Part shown: positions 55,118 to 64,000 of the stretch, one piece after another
Numbering within the stretch: the first letter of the stretch is position 1
Layout: the number at the start of each line of letters is the position of its first letter
Assembly (NCBI GenBank): GCA_022695795.1
Contig: MU404188.1
Location: forward strand, 33,060-97,059
Length of the DNA: 64,000 nucleotides
Reading direction: 5' to 3'
Source of the DNA: Biscogniauxia marginata
Taxonomy: Eukaryota; Ascomycota; Sordariomycetes; Xylariales; Xylariaceae
Translations under genes and position numbers: made by a program
Notes under the pieces: generated by a model
Databases searched by the model: none
Told to the model about the DNA's origin: nothing
Seen by the model: the letters and a program-made list of their open reading frames with translations, nothing else

Positions 55118-57844
55118 CTACCTGTATCCACGGCCGCGCCCCCCACGGTACCCACGGTTATCATCGTATGGCCGACGCTCTTGTCTATCATAGCCAGGGG
55201 GCGGGCGGTTATACTGTCCGCCAAATCCATTACGCGGAGGCGGCTGATGCCGCTCTCCGTACCCTTGACCTCCCCCGTAGCCTCCTCCGTAGCCTCCTCC
55301 GTAGTTGCCGCCATGCCCGTTTCCGTAAGCATCGCGCCCACCATTTTGAAAAGCCGAGGGTGGTGGTGGCGGTAATCCATTGCCAAAGCCGGGGAATCCT
55401 GGAGGCGGTGGTGCCCAACCTGGAGGACCTACTGGCGGTGGGACCTGGTACGCGTTGTGGCCATTGTATCGGTTGCCATTCTGCTGATACGGCGGTCGGT
55501 CATTCCTGTCCCGTCGCGAATCTGGACCATAATTCATCCGCCCTCTTCTGTTGCCGTCAAAATTCTGCCGTCCCAAAGGCACTCCCCCGTAACTTCGACC
55601 AGAGTTCCGCATCTTGCCTTTGAGTTCCTCGATGTCGCTCTGAGTCAAAGCAGGTGTCGGAGGCTGCACCCCCCGTAGAAGCATTGACTTGTGACTTTGA
55701 GAACTACTTGGAAATTCATAATGAACTCTACGCCACATTAGCCTCGTAAAAAGCAACTACTTTTGAAATGGTAAACTCACGTCAGGGACCGGTCATCGTC
55801 CAGGTCCGGCATGTCCTTCCTCTCTAACGGATACTCCAACGTCCCATGGGGAAGATACTCAGGCATCTTCGTAACCTTACCTGACAGGCCACGACTTAAA
55901 CGAGGATCCAGATTGTATTTGGGAGCTCCCTGTTTCTTCGAATAGAAGTGGCTAATGATATCATCGTAGAGCTCCTGGTTCGCCTCGGATAATAACAGGA
56001 CGGGCATGCCAACACCATTGCGTGCAGCGTCCTCAGCACTGAGTAACGGGTACTTTTCCTCGATTGCAGCGAGGAGCCGTGGCATTTCAATGAAGGGCAG
56101 TAATGCCACACCTTGCCAAGCCATCTTCTTCCCATTGAGATCGATTTCGAATTCCTCGGGATAGAAGTCAATGATCGGGCTCTCTGGGTTAGTCATTAGG
56201 TCATGGAAGATCTCCGGAAGTACGTGGCGTGAGGCTGCCGGCTGGACACTCATAAGCTGCTCGAATGGTTTTGCAATCCTGCCCTTCTCGAAGTTGATTT
56301 CCATCTTGGCGATATCAACGAAGTCTTGAGCAAATGGCGCATAATGGTGTGGATAATACCATTCCCATGAAGGGCATCCCTGGAAGTAATATCTCAAAAC
56401 CCATGCCAACCCTTCAACATAGTCCCGGGCAACCTTGCGCCGGAACTCGATGTCTTTCGGGTCTGCATGAAATTTCTGCTCATAATACCTATCGGCGTAG
56501 CCATCTTCCCATAATCGGACAGAATCCTCCGGTTCCTCGGTAGAGGCTGGGGTGCTTCCGGGGGTGCTCGCAGCATCATCCCCTATCATATCTGCCTTCC
56601 GTTTGCCCAGAGCGGAAGGGGGGGTCTGAGCTTCTGCTACGTCCTTGACGGTGCCATTATCAGATGCAGTCGACTGCCCTGTCGTAGGAGTTAACATTAG
56701 CCCCTGGATTTGACTTTTCAGGACAGCTGCGGCGCTTTTGTTGGCTACATTAGCTTCACTGACGGTAGACCCCCGGTTAACGATCAAGTCGTGTGTGAGA
56801 CCTGGAGGCAGACCAGCAGGGAGGCCATTCTCAGAGGCACCACCCGGTCCCATGCCTCCCCCCCCATTTCTTTGGGCATTTCGCTGCTGTTCTTGCAACT
56901 TCCGTCGTTTGAAGCCCGCTTCCCGGCGATCCTCAACCTCCTTTCGTCGCTTGAAGATGGCATCCTCTTGCTTCGCTAGCCCATTTAGGATGTATTGTGC
57001 CCTCTCGAGATTAACGTGTCCATCCTTGGTAACATACCCTCCCATGGATGGTAGGTTATCCCGCCAGATGGCCGTCAACGTATCAATACCATTTTCGCGA
57101 ATTTCAAGGGCAGGAAGATGAGGGAGAAAATCATTGCCAACAAACGAACACATGAACACCCAATCATCAATAGCCCGCTCAAGGTCAAAACTGAACGGCA
57201 AACCTGGTACATCAAGCTCTACAGCTAAATACTCTCGGAGAACGGAGACGTGAAGCCAGATAAATGGCTTTAGCGGGACAGCTTTGTCCTTCTCATCAAA
57301 CTCACCATCTTTCTGTTTCGTCTCCCCGCGGCACTTTTGCGCGTCATGGCCTTTCTGGCCACAGATCTTGCAAGTCCTTGCCTTGCCTTCCTGGGCAAAA
57401 ACATCCTCTCGGAGAACACGGAAATGGGGCTCATGGGTCGCAAGTCCAAGCATGATCAAATCGGCATCTAGCCCGTAAATGACGTGTCTCGTGTTAGGAT
57501 CGTGATCAGGAGAAGCTCTTTGGGAACGGATAAAGTTCATGATCTTGTGCTCGCCTTCTCCAGGTACGGTAGCATCAGAAATGATAACCTTCATATTAGC
57601 CCAACCAGGATCAGTATTCAGCTTATAAGCACACCAATATCTCAAACTGATTGCCAGTATATCCATGAAAGGGGTGCCAGGAGTGATGGTATTGGAATCG
57701 AAAGCTTTCTTAGTCACGGATTCCAGCGTCTCGGGGGGTAAAACGCCGCCATTCTGTTTCTTTATCATCTTGTACAATTCCTCCTTGTCAGCCTGCTTCT
57801 CCTTAGCATCTTGAGCAGAACGGAAACGTCGGGAACGCTGCTGG

Positions 57845-57875
<31 letters not shown>

Positions 57876-58255
57876 TAGCGAAATATCAACACATGTCATC
57901 GAGGAGAATAACTTGGGAGAAAGAGAAGGTAACAGAATTACGCACCAATAGCAATCATTAACAGCTTTCTCGGCCGAACCATGTTGACAACCCTATCGGT
58001 GTACTTGAAAATCTCCAGCATCATCTCCTCCTCATCCTTAGGGGGGGGTTTGTCCTCAGGATGGGAACAAGGATGTACAATTCCATTCATATCCAGATAG
58101 AGATTATCGAACTCTTCACCATTCGGATTGGAACGAGTGGTGTCGACAGGAATGACGGAGCCATCATCCATCACAATCGGCTTGTCCTCAATGACAGGCG
58201 AAACGATTTTTGGATACTTGTTGGAAAGCCATCGGAACGCTGCTGGGATACCCAT
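55118..58255 (-). CDS. RAT1: Nuclear 5'-3' exoribonuclease RAT1/XRN2
   Basis: Three exons, complement(55118..55727, 55781..57872, 57946..58255), 1003 aa. A processive 5'-3' exoribonuclease of the nucleus, involved in rRNA processing and transcription termination. Exon 1 begins [20 protein letters not shown] and contains [16 protein letters not shown], the first acidic catalytic site. Exon 2 continues [17 protein letters not shown] (joined exactly at the splice), [13 protein letters not shown] and [16 protein letters not shown], further acidic metal-binding residues. A CCHC zinc knuckle, [14 protein letters not shown], sits near residue 270; this marks Rat1 rather than Xrn1. Exon 3 ([17 protein letters not shown]) ends in a Gly/Arg/Tyr-rich RGG tail. 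It is divergent from USO1 across 937 bp. Confidence 0.95.
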
Positions 58256-59192
58256 AGCTGCGTGGATGTGAAAATCTTAGCTTTGTTATGGGTTGTTTGC
58301 GATCGAAACCGGGACAGGTCGAGGTAGTCGAAAGAGGTCGCGCGAGGACTATCTATATATCGATGAGGACAATCGATGCCGAAAGGAACGGAAGGAAAGG
58401 GCGGAAGGGTATTCGAGGGGAAAAGACGGGACGAGAACGGGTCGCATGGGTTATAGCAAGGTCCTATGCGATCTGACTTGAACGGAGATAAATTTTGAAG
58501 TACACGAAGTAGGGACGTCGTAAATCAAAAGTCAACTCGTTCGCGGTCGAAAGAGGTAGGTATTGATCAGAAGGAAATTTTATTAATCTCCTATACGTGT
58601 CAGGCGCACACGAGAGGTGAGGTTGATGATGGATAGAGCGGTCAGAAATCAAAGAGAAAATAGTTGTTGAAAGAAACTTCGAATCTTTCGGCAGCCTGGC
58701 AAAAGCTCAAGTCGCAAGGCTCGGCTGGCGCTTGACGCAGGCTGGCAGGGAAGACTTTCCGACGGGTTCGCAGCGGATGCACGCACAGACCAAACATTAC
58801 AGACCCGCTTATTTCGAGGACTGAACCCCGGCAAGCGCCCCCATAAATGGATAATAGATTTAGAGGCATATATGCCAATACGCCGAGCAGACTGAGCTAA
58901 ATTTAGTGAACTAATTACAGCTTTGAGATGTGACATGGAATTTAGGGAATTTAGGCCCAGGAGCTAATCTGGAATCTGGCCAAAGCATTCATCGTTCGAG
59001 GACATCGTTCGAGGACAACGACGGACTCGACCTGCTCGACGCAAACCCATACTAACTACTAAATCGAGATACGTCCTAGTTACTCGTCCGGTCTACGTAT
59101 TCTTCCCTTCGATAGTACCATGTGCCCGAGTCGGTAACCATTCCGATGCCGATGGCCTTCGTGCGAACCAACGTGAATGAACGGCATGAACC
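58256..59192. promoter_or_regulatory. Divergent intergenic region between RAT1 and USO1
   Basis: Control region for two divergent housekeeping genes. No certain TATA box; several small frames on both strands are not supported. Confidence 0.5.
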
Positions 59193-62100
59193 ATGTTCTC
59201 CAATATCGCTTCCGCTCCCGCGAAGCAGTCCGTTAGTGAGACCATAACTGTGCTCAGTGGCCGTCTCGCCTCCGCGACTCTCCTTGAAGACCGCCGCGCT
59301 GCCATCCTTGGGTTACGGAGCTTTGCGAAAGATTATCCTGCATCCGTTGCATCGGGTGCTTTGAGAAGCCTCATTGGGAGCTTGTCAAAAGATGGGGAAG
59401 ATGTCGACACCGTCCGGGTCGTTCTTGAGACCTTGCTGATGCTGTTTAATCCAAATCAGGACAGCCCTGAAGCTTCTGAAGAAATTGCTTTGTGGCTCGC
59501 AGATGAATTTACCCAAAGACAGGAGAATATTACCTTACTCCTTAACTTCCTCGAGACTGGCGACTTCTACTCCCGATTATATCCCCTGCAGCTCCTTGTT
59601 GCCATCTTATCAGCCCGAGCTGAAAGGACTGAAGAATGCGTTCTTACGGCCCCCCTCGGCCTTTCGAGATTAGTTGCCGTCCTTGATGATCGAAGAGAGG
59701 CAGTCCGTAACGAAGCTCTAACACTGCTCACCTATCTCACACCCTCGTCTTCCAACATCCAAAATGCTGTGGCCTTTCAGGATGCCTTCAAGCGCATATT
59801 TGCAATAATAGCCACGGAGGGTTCGCTATCGGAGGGTGATAGGATCGTGGAGGACTGCCTTATTCTCCTCGCGAACCTATTGCGTCTGAATCCCTCGAAC
59901 CAGTCCCTATTCCGAGAAGAGGGATGCGTGCCGCAACTGGCAAATCTAGTAGAGAGCACGTACCAGACAGCACAAGAGGCGGAAGAGGTAGCGGAATGGG
60001 CCCAGGAGCAGCGCAACAGGAATATATACGCTCTTCTTGCTGTCATACGGCTCTTCTTGGTCCCGGGCGCAGTAGGCACCTTACAGAACCAGGCCGCCTT
60101 CTGGCAACACGGTGTATTATACCACGCATTGCAACTTGCATTCAGTCATGGCGCAGAAATGTCCATCAGAGCAGAGGTTCGATAGTTTCCCCTATTAGTC
60201 AGGAGTGTGCCAAAATTGACGTGTAACGTAGGCTCTAACTACTTGCGCCGATATCATCAGGGGCAATCCAAGGCTTCAGGAAACCTTCGCACAGCTGCAG
60301 GTACCATCCGTGTTGGAAACCAATGCCCCAACAAATGGGCAAAACGGCAAGGCAAATGGTGTTCCAGTTATCTACGTAATCGATGGCCTCCTAGATTTGG
60401 CTCTAAGTGTGCCTACAATTCAAGCGTTTGACCTGCGTATGGCCGCGTGTCAATGCATCGAGGCATACTTCTTCAATCATCCCGAAGTGCGGCTACATTT
60501 CTTAAGGCGAGCAATCGAAGGTCATACCTCCGGCGTAGACGAAACAGCCAATGTATTAACCACTTTGTTGCGGCCCGTCGATAGTTCGTCTCTAGATCCC
60601 TATCGGTACTGGTTTGCAGCTGCGATAACGTTCCATCTTGTTTTCGAGAATGCAAGCGCAAAGGGGCTTGCTATGTCTGTTACGGAGGGAGACGAAGATC
60701 ATGGCGAGGAGGTGGTGACAAGTATCCAGACAATCACCGCTCATCTTGTCAGTGGATTAGCCAGAGCCAACGACGGAGTATCAATCGACCAGCGTGTATC
60801 AGTTGGCTACTTAATGTTACTGATAGGATGGTTATTTGAGGACATCGATGGAGTCAACGACTTCTTAGGCGAGGGCAGCAATATTCAAGCATTGGCCAAA
60901 GAAGTTGTGCGCGCTTCCAATAGCGCTATTGTACAAGGTCTTTGCGCAATGCTCCTAGGTATTGTCTATGAGTTTTCAACGAAGGACTCGCCAATACCGC
61001 GGTCCACTCTACATTCCGTTCTTACGTCTCAAATAAGTCGAGAGAAGTATGTCGATGCCTTGAATAAACTCCGAAGTCATCCATTCATGAGAAACTTTGA
61101 AGTTATTCCCCAGAAATCGGATAGCTCGGGCAGCTTGCCGGATGTCTACTTTGACGCGACCTTTGTGGATTTTTTTAAGGATAACTATAGTCGCATTTTA
61201 AAAGCCATTGATCGGGATCCTGGCATGGAGATCTCAGTGATCACGAATGGTGTTCAAAAGGGCATATCTCGTGAGCTGGTTGACTTCCTTCGTGCCCAAG
61301 TAGAAGAAAAAGAACAGGCACTTCAATCCTCCCTGGCTGATTTGGCCTCGCTTAATGGAAAACTTGGACAGGAACAGGCAGACCATCGCCGCTCAAAGGA
61401 AGCGTCCACTGCCGAGCTAGCCCGGATAAAGAAAGTCAACGAAGCTATTCAGCAGCAGCACGAGGACGAGATTAAGTAAGTAGCTCTAGGCATTTATTTA
61501 ATAGTGGTACTTACATATACAGGAAAATCGAAGCACAGCAACGATCAAAGGACGAGGTACACCGGCAGCAACTAGAAGCGGCTCGGCGAGAGGCTGCCGC
61601 CGCCGCCGAGTCTATTCATGCTGAGCATCGTGCCAAGGAAGCTGAGATACAGAGGCAACTCGAATATGTTCGCAAGACTGCCGAGGCAGAGACGGCACGT
61701 GTCCAGCGACGTTCAGAGGCAGAGATGGCCGACTTGCGAGCCACCATCAGTCGTCTTGAAGTCGACCTGATGAAGGTCCGTCTGGCTTTCCTTCAGCCCA
61801 TGGCACGATCACTGACTTCGTGTAGGCCAACAAAGCGAAAAGTCAGGAGTTACAAGCTACTCGCGAGGAATTTACATCGAAATTGTCAGCTGAAGAGGCT
61901 AAAACTAAGTCCGTCGAAAAACGGGCCTCAGATTTAGAGAGGCAATTATCTAAGAGAGAAGAAGAGTTACAAGAGGTACGTCCAGTCTAGATCGCCATAT
62001 TGAATTTAGCATTCTAATTTCTGGTGGTAGGTCCAAACCAAATTGAAGGAGAAGGAAGAGGAGAAGTCAGCGACTCAAACCGAACTAGACGACCTCCTAA

Positions 62101-62311
62101 TGGTGTTTGGCGATCTGGAGGAGAAGGTTGAAAAATACAAGGTAAGGTGTTACGCTACTCGCAAGATGATAGACATAATCTCAGTGCATCCTCTTGAAAA
62201 ATCCGACTAACAAGTTTTGTATAGAATCGTCTCATCAAGCTCGGCGAGACGGTATCGGACGACGAAGAAGACGGCGAAGGCGATGATGCTGAGGATTCCG
62301 AAGTGGACTAG
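59193..62311 (+). CDS. USO1: Vesicle-tethering protein USO1/p115
   Basis: Six exons, join(59193..60176, 60232..61475, 61523..61775, 61826..61975, 62031..62141, 62225..62311), 942 aa, all in frame. It tethers ER-derived COPII vesicles at the Golgi and acts with Ypt1/Rab1 and SNAREs. The first about 640 residues form the armadillo-like globular head (RLYPLQLLVAIL, VLDDRREAVRNEALTLLTYL, DIIRGNPRLQETFAQL, LHSVLTSQISREKYVDALNKL). A long coiled coil follows to about 910 (many heptads, e.g. EEYQRQLE-type and ELDDLLMVFGDLEEKV). The end is strongly acidic (DDEEDGEGDDAEDSEVD), as in p115. ATG 59193 has an ACCATG context. Housekeeping gene; the shorter tail compared with yeast Uso1 is normal for filamentous fungi. 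Confidence 0.92.
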
Positions 62312-62822
62312 ACACCCTCAAGCCCTGTGGGTATCTAAACATGAGCTGGATTACCCTCAAATATCGTACTCAAATGTCTTGGGTGATTGGCGAGTCGAGG
62401 AGGCATGGCATGACAGGCCTCAACGCGCCAGTCGCTTGCTTTTATGCACATATCAGATGGCAACCAGGATATGCATTTAGCCAGCATCCGGCTCAACCAC
62501 ACTTTCATCTCGAGAAATTCTCATGCATTTGTGATATTATAACTACCAGTTATATCAACCAATACCTACATGTCTTAAAGACAACGATATCCTAGATCCT
62601 GGCCACTCCCAATTATAACTCAGCAGGTTGTGAAACTGCCAGGCTTCAATTAATCTCGCTAGCGACTGTTCGGCAGGCATATAAACAAGGCACAACGAAT
62701 TGTTCCCTTTTTCTCTTCTTTTCTCGCATTGCCTTTTTCGTCCAATACCTCACCTAGACATCCAGGCCAATAAAGCTTGCTGCTTCCCCCAAACTGAGAA
62801 TTCTCGTCCCACGGCAAGAAAC
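62312..62822. other. Intergenic: USO1 3' side and PRMT3 upstream region
   Basis: 511 bp; pyrimidine-rich stretch (62700-62745) directly before the PRMT3 leader. No gene seen. Confidence 0.6.

Positions 62823-64000
<1,178 letters not shown>

Overview
The window reads as nuclear DNA of a filamentous ascomycete (Pezizomycotina, most likely a Sordariomycete). Genes carry short 47-160 bp introns with GTAAGT/GTACGT-like donors and CTAAC-type branch sites, and the protein families are typical of that group (IRA-type RasGAP, Uso1, Rat1, Lhs1, HET-domain genes). Intergenic DNA is rich in TACCTA/TAGGTA hexamers. No rRNA, tRNA or CRISPR was seen. Exon boundaries were read by eye from splice signals and reading-frame continuity. 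Family names rest on recognised motifs, not on searches.

Left part (1-21.6 kb): a GNAT acetyltransferase (-), a classical SDR oxidoreductase (-), the ER chaperone LHS1 (+, C-terminal HDEL), a secreted pepsin-like aspartic protease (+), a small coiled-coil protein (-), a BRD8/Bdc1-like bromodomain protein probably of NuA4 (+) and an alpha/beta hydrolase (+). They are separated by long, AT-rich, apparently empty spacers of up to 2.8 kb.

Middle part (about 21.6-45 kb): gene-poor, AT-rich and full of relics. It holds two decayed HET-domain genes, one with three in-frame TAG stops, on either side of a BTB/POZ gene. It also holds three small secreted-protein genes: a 118-aa protein with twin CX3C motifs, a 63-aa knottin-like protein, and a roughly 223-codon protein with ADP-ribosyltransferase-like motif order and one in-frame TAA. 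A multi-exon cysteine-rich probable zinc-binding protein, an SDR pseudogene that lost its catalytic YxxxK, retroelement scraps and several foldback/MITE-like palindromes are also present. One housekeeping gene, the MutY adenine glycosylase, sits inside this part. The combination of secreted-protein candidates, HET/BTB genes and mutated relics inside conserved flanks is what one expects of an accessory, effector-type compartment.

Right part (45-64 kb): compact housekeeping block. It has a nine-exon, 2601-aa neurofibromin/IRA-type RasGAP (-), the nuclear 5'-3' exoribonuclease RAT1/XRN2 (-), the Golgi tether USO1/p115 (+, six exons) and the 5' part of a PRMT3-type arginine methyltransferase (+). 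The last is cut by the window end, where the final ~97 bases are nearly pure G/C and look like assembly artefact or unusual intron sequence.
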